Assembly (NCBI GenBank): GCA_933228675.1
Contig: OW121740.1
Coordinates: 33,676,292 to 33,740,291, forward strand
Direction of reading: 5' to 3'
DNA length: 64,000 nucleotides
Origin: Stomorhina lunata
Taxonomy: Eukaryota > Arthropoda > Insecta > Diptera > Rhiniidae
The stretch's first letter is position 1, and each line of letters begins with the position of its first letter. Both the position numbers and the translations under genes were made by a program. Below, piece by piece: positions 1-13,009 of the stretch. The notes under the pieces are model-generated. The model was not told the DNA's origin. It saw only the letters and a list, made by a program, of their open reading frames with translations, and searched no databases.

Positions 1-801
1 GTCACCATTTGACCACAGCTGCCATATAAAAACTTAAGGATACACAAAAATACAAAAAGAAAAGACGGTTTGTGTCCGTCTATCCGTCAGATAAAAGCGC
101 GATAGCTCCTTATTTAAAAGAGCTAGAGCGACAAAATTGAGCAAGAGTATTTTTTATATGTAACAGAAGTTGTGTACGGAAAATTGGCGAAATCGGTTCA
201 CATTTAGTTAGAGCTTCTATGTAACCACGCCCCGGGAATCATATTAATGCTGATAAATTGAATACAATAGCTATGACGACTAAATTTAGAATAGAGAAGT
301 TTTATGCAACTATTGATCAGTGTATCAAATTCTACAGGAATCGGCCCATATTTGACTATAGCTTTCATATAAAAACCACTCCCTGAAACCACTTAAATGC
401 CACAAAGGCCAGTCAAAAGCTATTCATAGTAAACTGTGACAGTTATGGCCACTACTGTCAGCATATTAGTCCTAACTACATATTAAGCGCAACGAAAAGT
501 ATTTAAATGCTCATTAATGTAAAACTATTTATATCTGGCTATGGAACAAAATTTTGAGCAAAGTAAATACTAGGGAAACCACTTAGATACTTTCAAATGT
601 TGAACTAAAAAGCTACTAAAACCGAACTTAGTCCAAATATTTAACCAACAATACCAACTGGCGTAAGAAGTTTTTTCGAGTTAGGTCCATATTTTGAATT
701 AGCTGCACCCTCGTAGATATGTGAGATATGTTTTTAAATTTAACACAATTTGATGGAGGGTATATAAGATTCATCATAGTCGAACTTTTGCTTGTTTAAT
801 T
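1..801 (-). repeat. Family 1 dispersed element, copy 1 (enters from window edge)
   Basis: Non-coding dispersed repeat running from the window edge to a degraded version of the family's conserved end. Recognisable blocks include the 'cccgggaatc' segment near 231, the 'accgaacttagtcc' block near 620 and the terminal 'gcttgttt' near 794. The hairpin before that end, normally ATTCGGCACAGCCGAAT, is decayed here (ATTCATCATAGTCGAAC). Many other copies in the window share these blocks in the same order, which is how the element was defined. A 62-residue open frame at 204-392 on the minus strand is a chance frame that recurs in other copies. Confidence 0.75.
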
Positions 802-1494
802 TTACATTATTTTTGGTCTACCCCTAAGAAGAAAAAGGCCTTCACGCTCGATGATTTCCCATTGATGAAGCTGCAACTTCAGTTATAAGGACTCTCCCAT
901 TCCAAATATAAAAACAAATTAGAAACGCTCGCACACATTCACGAGTGAGCATTAACAAACGTTTCCTAATCCCTGGCACTTTTTGTTCACAAATTGTTAT
1001 GAGCATTTTGTGAGTGTTTAAGTATAATTGTATATGTATATATGTTTATATGTCTGTGGCTGTCTGCCTGCATGAAACCACCCAAAAACGGAAATGATTA
1101 CATTAAACATGCAAATTAATTGAATTTCATCCGGTTTTATGCTCGTTTCATTTTAGATGTTTGCACGAACTACGGAAGAAATAAATATGTAAGGAAAATA
1201 ATAACAAAAAAAAAAAATGTTTGAAATTCATTTATATTTAACAGATACAATGTATAAGTTTGTTAAATTTTATTGTACATATTATGTTTTTAGATTCATT
1301 TTCTCGGTTTATTTTTTTTACAACAATTTGTTTCTTTGATATTTTTAATTTGAAGCAGAAAGGGAAAAATTGCCAAAGAAAGAAAATATAGGGGTTTTAT
1401 TCAATTTTTGTTGGAGGTACACACTCATGTATTACTTAGATATGTTTCATTAATGTTTCATTTATTGTTTTCTATAATTTAAAAAAAAAAAAAA
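802..1494. other. AT-rich spacer, nothing recognised
   Basis: AT-rich DNA between two oppositely oriented family 1 copies. It has an A-run near 1207 and another just before the next element near 1483. I see no coding frame, RNA gene or repeat shared with the rest of the window. Confidence 0.5.
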
Positions 1495-3229
<1,735 letters not shown>

Positions 3230-3921
3230 TAAAAAATTCAAGCTTTTTTGTGATAGTTTTAAGCAAGATGGAAACTGAAAATCTATATATGGAAAATATC
3301 ATATAGGGGCTTATGCAGATATTCCTACGTTATATTACTTATTGTTGTTTTAAATTCAACACTCTTTTCAATTTGTATGTATCAAGGAACTAGTATTTTT
3401 TTATTAAAATCTTATTTTTACACGATCCTATTGTGCTGTTTCCCATATAGGCAAACACGTTCATATTCATACAAAGTTATACGTATATGTATTTTTTATA
3501 AATTTCTTCTACACGAACACACTAACTTTACAAGTTATAAAACTCAACATTTTCATGAATATTTTATGTTTTCCTTATTTGGTAATTAACCAGGTTCATT
3601 TGATTCTTAACCATCGTACACGTGTAAAATAATATAATAAAAAAATAAAAAAAAATATTCCATTCAAGGTTAAAAATATTGTGAAATTTTAAATTGCCTG
3701 AGAATAGACATATTTCTTGGAATTGAGGTTTTTATATTCAGTTTAAAAAAAGCTTCGTTTTATATAAATATTTTGTATTGACAGAGGTACTTATTGGGAA
3801 AAATGTGTTTTAGACATAATTCAATTTAAGCTTGTCAACAAGTACATTTTTGCTAAACAATGAAACTTAAATTCAAGTGAATAACTTCAACATTTCGTAC
3901 TAAAATAATGATAATAGAGAA
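3230..3921. other. AT-rich spacer, nothing recognised
   Basis: A-rich and T-rich unique-looking DNA. The open frame at 3377-3589 (+, 70 residues) is rich in F, Y, S and I, as expected from AT-rich chance translation, and shows no domain I recognise. Confidence 0.5.
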
Positions 3922-5896
3922 AACAAGTAAGAGTGTTATATTCGGCTGTGCCGAATCTTATATACCCACCATCATGTTGTCTTAATTTTTGAAATATCTC
4001 TCATATATCTACGAGGGTGCAGCTAATTCAAAATGTGGACCAAATTCGAAAAAAAAATTGTTACGCTAGTTGCTATTATTAGCCAAATATTTGGACTAAA
4101 TTCGGTTGCAGGAGCTTTATAGTTCAACATTTAAAAGTATGTAAGTGGTTTTCCTAATTATACTCTTCACCACCATAGGTGGAAAGGGTATTATAAGTTT
4201 GTGCTGATGTATGTAACGCATATAAATATTTGTCTTAGATAAACCTTTTAGTATACCAATACACTTAGAATCACTTTCTGAGTCGATTTAGCGATGTCCG
4301 TCCATCCGTCCGTCTGGCTGGCTGGCTGGACCCCCATGTAAACTTTGTAATCAAACTACAGGTCGCAATTTTAAAGATAATTTGATGAAATTTGGCGTAG
4401 ATGATTTTTTTAATAATGGAACCAAGGCTATTGCAATTGGTCAAAATCGGTCCATTATTTATGGTGCCTCCCATAGGTCCCACTTCCCGGAATTGATATA
4501 TTGGCCACAAATATCAATATTTCTTCATGAAATTTAAAACAAATACTGCTTATGTAACAATAAAATCACTGTACCAAATTTCGTTGAAATCGGTCCACAT
4601 TTGACCATAGCTCCCATACAAACTCTTCTTTAAAAACGCACTAAATGAGACAAAAAATCACTAAAATGCTCATAAATCTAAATGAAAATTTTGAGTTTAT
4701 TTTTTGCATACATAATTTGTAACAACTGTAATAAATTTGCCAAATTTCGAGATAATCGGTCCACAATTGACCCAAGCTCTCATATAAGTCCAAATAACGG
4801 AAACAGGTTTTGAAAAAGTTTTGAGAAAATGTTTGTATGATGGCAAAATTTAGCAAATATTTGTCTTTATACAGGAAAAATAACACCTTTGACCTTAGTG
4901 GTAAAGGGTATAGTATGGTCGGGCTTTACCGTCTATAGCCCTTTCTTACTTGTTTTTAATCTCATAACCTTGTGTAGTTTAGCATTAATAGTCTGTTAAC
5001 TACTTTTCGTTTAGCTTAATATTTAGTTAGGATAAACATGTTGATAGTAATACGACAAGTCCATATATTTTGTTGGAAGTTCCTAATAACGTATATAAAG
5101 TCCGGACATTGGTGCAATTTTAATATGCTGCTTGTACCTCCGAATCTTTTTGATTGTAGATATAAAAAAGGGATGTTATATATATATAAGAACTATAGCC
5201 AAACACTGACTGGTATTTATATAAAGCTTGCTCTTGCAAAATTTAGTGACCATAGCTGTAATAGTTTCTAATTTAATAGCTTTTAACTGGCCTTTGCTAC
5301 ATTTTTTTTTTTTTTTTGGGTTCCGGGAGTGTTTTTTATAGGAAAGCTATTGTCAAATATGGACCGATTCCTATAAAATTTGATATACTGACCAATAGTT
5401 TCATAGAACTTCTCTATTCGAAATTTAGTCGTCATAGCTATTACAGTTGTATTCAATTTATCAGCATTCATGTGTTTCCCGGGGCGGGATTATATGGGAG
5501 CTCTAACTAAATGTGAACCGATTTCGCCCAATTTCAGTACACAACTTCTGTTACATATCATATACTTTTCTATAATTTTGTCTCTCCTGCTCTTGTAATT
5601 AAGGAGCTATCGTGCTTTTATCTGACGGACAGACAGACATAACCGTCTCTTCTTTTTGTACTTTTGTGTTTCCGTAAGTTTTTTATATGGGAGCTATGGT
5701 AAATGGTGACGGATTGTAACAAAATTTTGCACACTGGCTGCCATTTATATAAGACTTGCAAACCCATAAAACCTTGTAAAATTTTGTTACTGTAGCCCTT
5801 TTAGTTAAGGCGCTATCGTGCTTTTGTCTGACGGACAGACGGACATAAACCTTTTCTTTTTGTATTTTTGTGGTTCCGTAATTTTTTTTATATGGG
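3922..5896 (+). repeat. Family 1 dispersed element, copy 3, split by a family 2 insertion
   Basis: Starts with the family end (ACAAGTAAGAGTG, hairpin TTCGGCTGTGCCGAA near 3938) and continues to about 4160. It is interrupted there by a family 2 element, resumes at about 4960 ('ctcataacc'), and runs to about 5896. There it meets an inverted copy, sharing only GGG at the junction. The last third of the element is missing. Confidence 0.75.
4160..4956 (+). repeat. Family 2 dispersed element, copy a (nested in family 1)
   Basis: About 0.8 kb non-coding element. One end is the inverted-repeat core CACCACCATAGGTGG followed by AAAGGGTAT. Then come a conserved 'ctttctgagtcgatttagcg' block and a GTCC/GTCT then CTGG-rich tract (about 4297-4330). 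The far end is a decayed hairpin (GTCGGGC...), about 12 nt, and CTTACTTGTT. That last decamer is identical to the end of family 1, which suggests a common origin. The host family 1 sequence continues on both sides. Confidence 0.75.
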
Positions 5897-7170
5897 GCAA
5901 AATCGGATCACATTTGACCATAGCTCCCGTATAACCTCGTCTAGGTATCTAGAAGTTTTACATAAGCACTAGGCAGCATATAAAATTTCATCGAAATCGG
6001 TTCACATTTAACCATAGCTCCCAAACAAAAAAACTTACGGAAGCAGCCTAAATTCCACCTAAAATACACTTAAATGCCAAAAAATAATAAACTGTAATAG
6101 TTTTGGCCACTAAACTTAGCACAAGGAAGTCTTATGTCAATGCCAACCAGTGTGTAAAATTTTTTCATAATCCGTCACCATTTGAGCATAGATCCCATAT
6201 AAAAAATTTATGGAAACACACATATAAAAAGAAAAGGTGGTTTATGTCCGTCTGTCCGGCAGGTAAAAGCGCGATAGCGCCTGTATAAGAAGAGCTAGAA
6301 GAACAAAATTTTGCAAAAATATTTTCGATATCTTGAAAAAGTTGTGCATTGAAAATGGACGAAATCGGTTCACATTTATTTAGAGCTCCCATAAAACCCC
6401 GCCCCGGGAAACTCATTAATGCTGATAAATTGAATACAATTTTAACAGCTATGACGACTAAATTTAGAGTAGAGAAGTTTTATGCAACTATTGGTTAGTG
6501 TATTAAATTTTATAGGAATCGGTCCATATTTGACTATAGCTTTCATATAAAAAACACTCCCGGAAACCAAAAAAAAGTGTAGCAAAGGCCAGTTAAAAAC
6601 TATTAAATTAGAATTAATGATAGCTATGACCACTAAATTTTGCAAGAATAAGCTCTATATAAATACCAGCCAGTGTGTAAAATTTTGTTACAATCGGTCA
6701 ACATTTGGATATAATTCTTATATATACAACATCCCCTTTTTATATCAACAATCAAAAAGATTCTGAGGTACAAGCGGCATATAGTGATTGCACCAATGTC
6801 CAGACTTTATATACGGTAGATGCATATGAACTTCTAACAAAATGTATGGATCTGTCGTATTATTATCAACATGTTTATAATAACTAAATATTAAGCTAAA
6901 CGAAAAGCATTTAACAACTTATTAAAGGAAAACTATATCAGGTTACGATACCGAAATTTTTCAAAGTAAATAGTAGGGAAACCACTCACATACTTTTAAA
7001 TGTTGAACTATAAAGCTCCTGTAACCGAATTTAGTCCAAATATTTTACTAACGTACCAACTAGCGTAACAACTTTATTCGAATTTGGTCCACATTTTGAA
7101 TTAGCTGCTCCCTCGCAGATATATGAGAGATATTTGTAAATTTAACACAACTTGATATATAACCCTCTTA
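5894..7170 (-). repeat. Family 1 dispersed element, copy 4, inverted against copy 3
   Basis: Opens inside the element at 'gggcaaaatcgg' and runs to the terminal 'ctcttacttgttt' near 7168. Its final hairpin is lost ('gatatataaccctctt'). Together with copy 3 it forms a large imperfect inverted repeat with arms of several hundred bases, centred near 5.9 kb. Open frames within (6103-6288 +, 6165-6416 -, 6442-6645 -) are chance frames. Confidence 0.75.
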
Positions 7171-7185
7171 CTTGTTTATTTTAAA

Positions 7186-7400
7186 GTATTAATTAATTGA
7201 TTATAATATAATAATAATTTATTTACACTCAAAGTAAAAAAATCTGGTATTTTGCAGTTTTGGGCGTGTCGTGGGCACGCTTTCCTCCCATCCGATTGAC
7301 CTCAAATTTTCAAGGGATTATTTTTTTTTAGCATTTGAACAAATCTGGGGATTGGCCGCATACATATTCCAACTTTGAAAAATAACTGGCACTGTAGGGT
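7186..7400. repeat. Uncharacterised dispersed repeat, copy A
   Basis: This stretch matches, in reverse complement, a stretch at about 22083-22320. Shared blocks include 'caaattttcaagggattatt', 'ggtattttgc' and 'gattggcc'. No coding frame spans it. With only two diverged copies here its class is unknown. Confidence 0.6.
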
Positions 7401-7457
7401 AACAAGATTTACAATTTTTAAAATATTTTCTCCAAAAATATGAAAACGTATGATTAA

Positions 7458-8835
7458 CCCCTTGACATATCAATTAGCGTAACAATGTTCGCTTCCAACT
7501 GTTCGCATACAACTTGCACTAAACAAACCAGTTTTGATGCTTAAGAGCTGTCGCAAAATGAGTCAGACTCGTTATAATCATGTTAGGCACCACTGTTGCC
7601 AAATATCTCCCGGAAAATATAGCTAAATATTGTTGGAAAATCGCTAGGAAATAGCTACATTTAAAAACAAGTAAAAAATTTAGCGATAAATCGCTAACAA
7701 AAAATTTTGATTCAAATAAACTGAAAAATGTATGCAAAAAATGGTTTATTTTTTTAGAGTTTTTAATCTATATTAAAACTTCTATAATTTATTGTTGAAA
7801 ATATGTAAAAGAAATATATGTATTTAATAACCACAGAAAATATTTTGTAACTGATTGGAAACTTTTCTTGTTAGACATTTTAGTATAAAAATAGAATCAC
7901 TTCCTGAGTCGATTTAACGATGTCAGTCCGTCTGCAATTCTAAAGATAATTTGATGAAATTTGGCACAGATAGTTTTTTTGGTAGTGGGATTGAAATTCT
8001 GCTTATATAAACGGAAATCACTATACCAAATTTTGTTGAAATTGGTCCATATTTGACCATGCTCCCATACAAATTCTTCAACCAAAACTCACTAAATGAG
8101 AACAAAATCACTTTAATGCTCATGAATCCGAAGATTCATATTTATTTTTTTTTATATTGAGCCCTTAGATTAAAATGATCGCAATCGACAGGAAAAATAT
8201 TGATCGTAAGCGACAAAAATCTTAATTAAACAAAAACCGGGAATATTTTGGTGCATAACAAATTTGTTCTTTGTTAGTTTGTTAGAATGTCGCTTACGAT
8301 TATTTAAATCTAAGGGCTCGATATGTAAAAACTAATCAAATCGGTGAATTTTTAGACAATCGGTCCATATTTGACCAGAAATAAATATATAAGTTTTGGG
8401 AAAATCTTTGTATAATTACAAAATTAAGAAAATATTTGTCTTTATACATGAAAAAAAAACTCAATGGTGAAGGGTATCATATGGTCGGGCTTGACCGACT
8501 ATAGCACTTTCTTACTTGTTTTTAATTTCAAGCCGTATCTATAAATATGTGCTAACAATTTATAATAAAAAGTAGTAAATATCTACAATTCAGAATATTT
8601 TACCTTATTTATAACAACCTATTTCAAAGATTTAACTCCTCACTAAAAATCGCTAGATTTCCCGCTAATAGCGAAATCAAGTTTTTTCTAGCTAAACGTA
8701 AACAAACTGACGAGAAAATAGCTAAAATGGCAACAGTGTTAGGCGCAGAAATTGTACTACGAGTCTGACTCGTGATAATCATGTTAGGCACAGAAATTGT
8801 ACCACGAGTCAGACTCTTGGAAATACGTCAAGGGG
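7458..8835. mobile_element. piggyBac-like non-autonomous element with TTAA target duplication
   Basis: Left end CCCCTTGACATAT is preceded by TTAA (7454-7457). The right end, read inward on the other strand, is CCCCTTGACGTAT and is followed by TTAA (8836-8839). A TTAA duplication with TIRs starting CCC is the hallmark of the piggyBac superfamily. Subterminal sequences are also inverted: a GAGTCAGACTCGT hairpin and an 'aacactgttgcca'-like block near 7580 and 8725. No transposase remains, and a family 2 element fills the centre (about 7871-8521). The superfamily call rests on ends only. Confidence 0.65.
7871..8521 (+). repeat. Family 2 dispersed element, copy b (nested in the piggyBac-like element)
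   Basis: Degenerate family 2 copy. The 'cctgagtcgatttaacgatg' block is near 7903 and the hairpin end 'gtcgggcttgaccgac' is near 8483, followed by CTTACTTGTT ending at 8520. The inverted-repeat core at the other end is missing. Two short minus-strand frames inside (7897-8123) are chance. Confidence 0.7.
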
Positions 8836-9277
8836 TTAATATTAGAGTTTGCAAAAAAACCGTGAAAATAAGAAATCGCGGTTTTGGTTTTAAGATACCC
8901 AAAACCGGCCGGTTTCGGTTCGGTTTTTTAAATAAAACTATTTTGATTTAAGTTTGTAGTAAAATTTAGATAATTTTATTAAAACAAAGTATAAGGTATA
9001 ATTATTAAAGCTCATATTTATAATTTAACACTAAAATTAATTCAGGTTTTTTAAATGTGAGGAATTTCTTAAATAAGTCTTGTTTCTTTTAGAGAAACTA
9101 CAGAGCCCCTTTAGCTTGTATAATATTTACATCCGAGCGAAAAATTGCTTCAACATCATTTTTACGGACAGCAATGAATCTTTAAAAGAAATTGTAATTC
9201 AAAGTCGATAGAAGGTCGACAGCTTTTCTAAACTTTCATGAACACTTTCTTTTTGAAGCAGAACTCTAAGAGTAAAC

Positions 9278-9640
9278 TTAATTCACGATTATGATGCCTT
9301 GTAACGCTGCAAGATGAATTCCGTGTGCCAACCATAACTGAAGCAGTGTTTGATTTTCAGATCCAAATTTGATATTGACTGCTGCTCCATCTATAGTACA
9401 TGCTATGATGTTTGTATCAAGTGAAATATTAAACTCCATTAGCTTTTGTCTAATGATTTCTTGCGTTTGCTTGGAATTACACGTTCCAAAAATACGGCAG
9501 GTTATAAAATATACCGTCATAAACCGTCTTCCGCATGCACTTGTCTATTCGTCCATTGTAAGGCACCTTTTGTTTTTTTCATTCTTCTGCTTCATTTCAC
9601 AGACAAATTACGTCCAAAAAATGCCTATGAAATTGTATAT
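9278..9640 (-). pseudogene. hAT transposase fragment
   Basis: Reading on the minus strand from about 9640, the frame contains a 'MDE-stop-TS' segment (about 9557-9571) that matches the hAT motif DEWTS with Trp changed to TAG. It continues open from 9520 to 9278 through 'ACTIDGAAVNIKFG' and 'LAHGIHLAAL', typical of the hAT RNase H-like region before the insertion domain. The C-terminal dimerisation region is not recognisable beyond the stop at 9278. An upstream stop (about 9603) and the internal TAG show it is dead. It lies in the antisense direction inside a hAT element with intact ends. Confidence 0.75.
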
Positions 9641-9834
9641 AGAGTATATACGAATTGGGTTACCTTCTATGAAAAAGGGGATTGTAGAGAAGAGTAAGTT
9701 GATGAAAGGGAGTCATAAAGCTTTATATTATTATTCAACACTGTAATTGCACGTCATATCTATTTTTAGAACAGTGAAGTAGACGCATCATTTTTTAAGC
9801 TTTTTTATTCTACAGCCAATTTTATTTCTTTTTC

Positions 9835-9990
9835 GTTGACGGCGTGTTATTGCTGTGGGCTTACCGCCAACGGAAGATGCTGTGGTAATTAATAATTTTA
9901 ATAGAAGTTAATAATTACAGAACCCAGGCTCAATATGGTATTATGCTTAGTAGTCAACATGCGAACCAACTAAGCCACAGCACCTACTAA
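9835..9990 (-). repeat. tRNA-derived SINE-like insertion in the hAT element
   Basis: On the minus strand from about 9985 the sequence reads TGGCTTAGTTGG, a perfect fit to a Pol III box A. About 40 nt later comes GGGTTCTGTAAT, a degraded box B. Downstream is a short body ending near 9840 around 'gtaagcccacagcaataac'. It is probably a SINE head or tRNA relic; no clean cloverleaf can be drawn. Confidence 0.4.
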
Positions 9991-10147
9991 ATTTATGAAA
10001 AGCTAATGTTATTTCTGAATAATACCAACAGAAAATTATGACAAATTAATAGCTAAAACCGCGGTTTTTCGACAGTTTTCGGTTTCGGTTTTGAGGCATA
10101 AAAAAACGAGGTTTCGAGGTTTCCGAACTGCAAACCCTAGTTAATAT

Positions 10148-11752
10148 GGTTTCATTATAACACTCGTACGTATGAGTAATATTTTAACACTTATACGCAA
10201 TTTCCCAGTCTGAGAAAATTTCACTTTATTTAGCTGGCAATAAGTAAACAAAATTAAAATAAAATAGATGAATTATACTTGTTATCATTTCTTATACTTT
10301 CACAAATATTTAGATACATTTCAAATGAGCTGCTTGCTTAATATTTTATTTCCAAATAATTAACAAAGTTAATTTAAAATTTCCCTCCTGCATAAACACA
10401 AATTTTAGACAAATATTTTTATAATTTTTTTTAGATATTTTATAACTAATGAGTGCTGTAAATTACGCTGAACTCATTATATTTGAATATTTTAAAATTT
10501 TGTATTTTTTTTTTAGAAAGCTATATAAACCGCAATACATCAAAAGCACGTGTAGCATATTTTTCTAATGCCTTTTTTTCTCTAAAAACAACCTCAAAAA
10601 ATATGTTGCGCTTCAGCTAATGAATGAATGACCTGTTTTTCGAAATCAACATTTTTTACACAAATGAGTTTAGGTTTAAAAATTGTTCTATAATTTTTGT
10701 ATTTTAGGAAAAAAGAAATATACCAACAAACATCAAATAATGGCTTTAATTAATTTCAAATCAAAAAAACATTTTGTTTTTGTTGTAAATAAATATATAA
10801 TACAAAAAGTCATAATTTCATTCATACAAAAATCAAACAAACAAACAAAAAACCCCTAATACCAACAAGAAAACTAAAACCGAAAACAATTCATAAGCCT
10901 TTTTATTTACCCACAATCGAAAAAGGACGAGTCAGAAGAAAGCTTGGGCTGAACAGCCTGAAAAAACATGAAAAAAGGGAAAGCGAAGCCAAGAAAAAGA
11001 AAAACTTACACATTATGTGTGTATGTGTGTGTGTCTGTGGAAGGCATGTAAACTATTCCTTTCAAAAACACATGTTGTTTTAATGAGAACCTACACAAGG
11101 AATGAAAAGGAACCACATTTGTGGAATGCATAACATGGTTGAGCCAACATTGATAAATATACACGAAAATTTCGGTTGTAGAATAGACAAAAAAAAACTC
11201 TGTTTTTTTTTCCCAATTTCCCCTCCCCTCAACAAAATGTTAAGCACCAAAAACATGATAAATGATTAAAAGTTGCCCTTGTAATAGTCATGAACATTTT
11301 CTAGTGTAAGATTTTAAGATTAGTTATCTTTTGTTTGATTTCCTTGGAATATGTATGAGTGTTAGTTGGTCAGTCTTATTACTTTAACAGCATTCAACAA
11401 TTAATCCCTTAATGTTGCCTAATGGAATTAATATTGAAATTAAATGTCTTGGCCATTTACAATACTCACAATATAAATACATACATACATGCAGAGAGTT
11501 TTAGATAATATATTTATGGTTAACCAATTTAATAAATATTTTGAAGCTAAAATTGAAGGTAAATTTGAAGAAAATAATTAATCAATTTCATATTATAATA
11601 TGGAATTTAAGAGCTATTAATATTATTGTGTCTAACCATCTGTCAGTGAGTTTCTATGAGTGATATTGATTTTGATATATTAAAATTTTGAAATATTATA
11701 TATAACAGTTTTTAACATTAAAGTTGATATTGTGTTTAATATTAAAATTAAG
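10148..11752. other. AT-rich spacer, nothing recognised
   Basis: Long AT-rich interval with homopolymer runs and a short (GT)n tract near 11018-11034. No open frame above 60 residues, no shared repeat and no RNA motif seen. Confidence 0.5.
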
Positions 11753-11909
11753 TAAAGAGTGTTCTAAAAAAAATATGCATTTACTATTTTAGACAAAATT
11801 TATCCATAGTGCGAGAAATAATTTACTTTTTGATTAAGTTAGTTTCTATAGATATGTCAGATACTATTATTTTAGAAATTATTAATTTTCAATAGTTATT
11901 TCAATCAAA

Positions 11910-12862
11910 ATGGACTGCGCAAAAAAAAGTTCGTGAAAATATAATTAAAACTTTTCAAAAAAATCCGTCATGGACTTTTAAAAAAATAGCTTAAAATTTG
12001 AAAGTTGACCCTCGAACGGTTTCTAATGCCAGCAGACGGTATAAGGAAAACCTGAGCATTGAAAGAAAACCTGGATCAGGGAGGAAAAAAGGTCCTACAG
12101 ATATTGCTAAGGCAAAAGAAGTCGAGCGACTCTTTCGAAGAGCGCCTAACACTTCTTTAAGAAAAGCAGCTCGTACGGTGAAATGTTCTTCGTATTTTGC
12201 ACATAGAGTCAAAGCTTATGCTGGACTGAAGACATACAAAGTCTAAAAGGTTCCAAAAGAATGCTATAAAGAACTTAGAAGCAAAAAAACGAGTGAAAAA
12301 ATTGAAGTCTGATTTTATAAAAAAATACACCTGTTGTGTGATGGATGATGAAACATACGTACTGGCAGACTTTTCTCAACTTCCTGGTCAAGATTTTTAT
12401 GTTGCTAATAAACGGGGCAATGTTCGGCAAGAGTTTCGCACAAAAAAACAAACAAAATTCCCTAAGAAGTTTCTCGTGTGGCAAGCTATTTGCAGTTGTG
12501 GCAAAAGAAGTAAAGTATTTGTGGCATCTGGCACAATAAACACAGAAATTTATATAAAGGAGTGCCTACAAAAACGGTTGTTACCTTTCTTTGGAGAGCA
12601 CAGAGTGACTACATTTTTTTGGCCCGATTTGGCATCATGCCATTATGGAAAAAAGGCACTTGAGTGGTACTCAAAGAATAATGTCATTTTTGTACCACGA
12701 GAGGCAAATCCACCTAACTGTCCAGAACTTCGGCCTGTGGAAAGGTATTGGGCTCTGGTAAAAAAGGAATTGAAGAACACAGGAAAGATTTCCAAGAACA
12801 TGTCCGATTTTAAGCGCAGGTGGAACACATGCTCCAAAGAGGTATCAGAAGCAACTACTTAG
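11910..12862 (+). pseudogene. Tc1/mariner DD37E transposase, broken
   Basis: DDE transposase that would cut and paste its own element. Starts MDCAKK, then a one-base change in an A-run (11921-11928) shifts frame. A TAA follows in 'KKIA-stop-NLK' (about 11990). The helix-turn-helix region (11998-12246) includes the linker motif RKPGSGRKKG. A second TAA (12244) and a two-base loss near 12260 precede the catalytic domain (12293-12862). There, Asp1 is in VMDDETYV, Asp2 in WPDLASCHY and Glu in LRPVERYW. I count 37 residues between Asp2 and Glu, as in the ITmD37E/DD37E group. All three acidic residues are present, so inactivation is by frame and stop changes only. Length, about 315 codons, is near the family norm. 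Confidence 0.85.
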
Positions 12863-12878
12863 TACTCGAGTACTAAGT
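12857..12878. other. 22-bp perfect palindrome over the transposase stop codon
   Basis: The sequence is self-complementary with half-site ACTTAGTACTC. It spans the TAG stop of the DD37E transposase pseudogene. It could be chance, a cruciform site or part of a bidirectional end signal. Confidence 0.6.
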
Positions 12879-13009
12879 AAACATTTTAATGCTAAATGAT
12901 TTTGTATAATATGTCATTATATTTGCGTATTTTTTAGAGTTTTTATATTAAAAGGTTTGATTTTTATTTAAGAAAATCCAACTACAAATTTTATTTAGAG
13001 CACTCTTTA

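Larger units (their letters stand above)
8843..10139 (-). mobile_element. hAT element with 8-bp target-site duplication
   Basis: Left end TAGAGTTTGCA, right end (other strand) TAGGGTTTGCA. Perfect 8-bp direct repeats GTTAATAT flank it (8835-8842 and 10140-10147). TIRs of the form YAGNG plus an 8-bp duplication define hAT. Subterminal 'aaccg/cggtt' motifs are repeated at both ends (8860-8935, 10060-10110). Inside is a decayed transposase fragment on the minus strand (9278-9640) and a tRNA-like insertion (9835-9990). At 1.3 kb it is an internally deleted, non-autonomous copy. It sits exactly at the right edge of the piggyBac-like element, whose TTAA is part of its duplicated target. Confidence 0.85.
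11755..13007 (+). mobile_element. Tc1/mariner-superfamily element, DD37E type, complete ends
   Basis: A 1,253-bp element. Left end AAGAGTGTTCTAAAAAAAAT and right end (other strand) AAGAGTGCTCTAAATAAAAT match at 18 of 20 positions. Both are flanked by TA (11753-11754 and 13008-13009), the target duplication of this superfamily. It carries one broken transposase gene (11910-12862) filling most of its length. Size, TIR length and TA duplication all fit a standard Tc1/mariner element inactivated by a few frame and stop changes. Confidence 0.9.

Noticed and set aside
4271..4510. Apparently conserved small protein also seen at 38161-38403
   Set aside because: The similarity exists because both are the same part of family 2; other copies break the frame, so there is no coding constraint.
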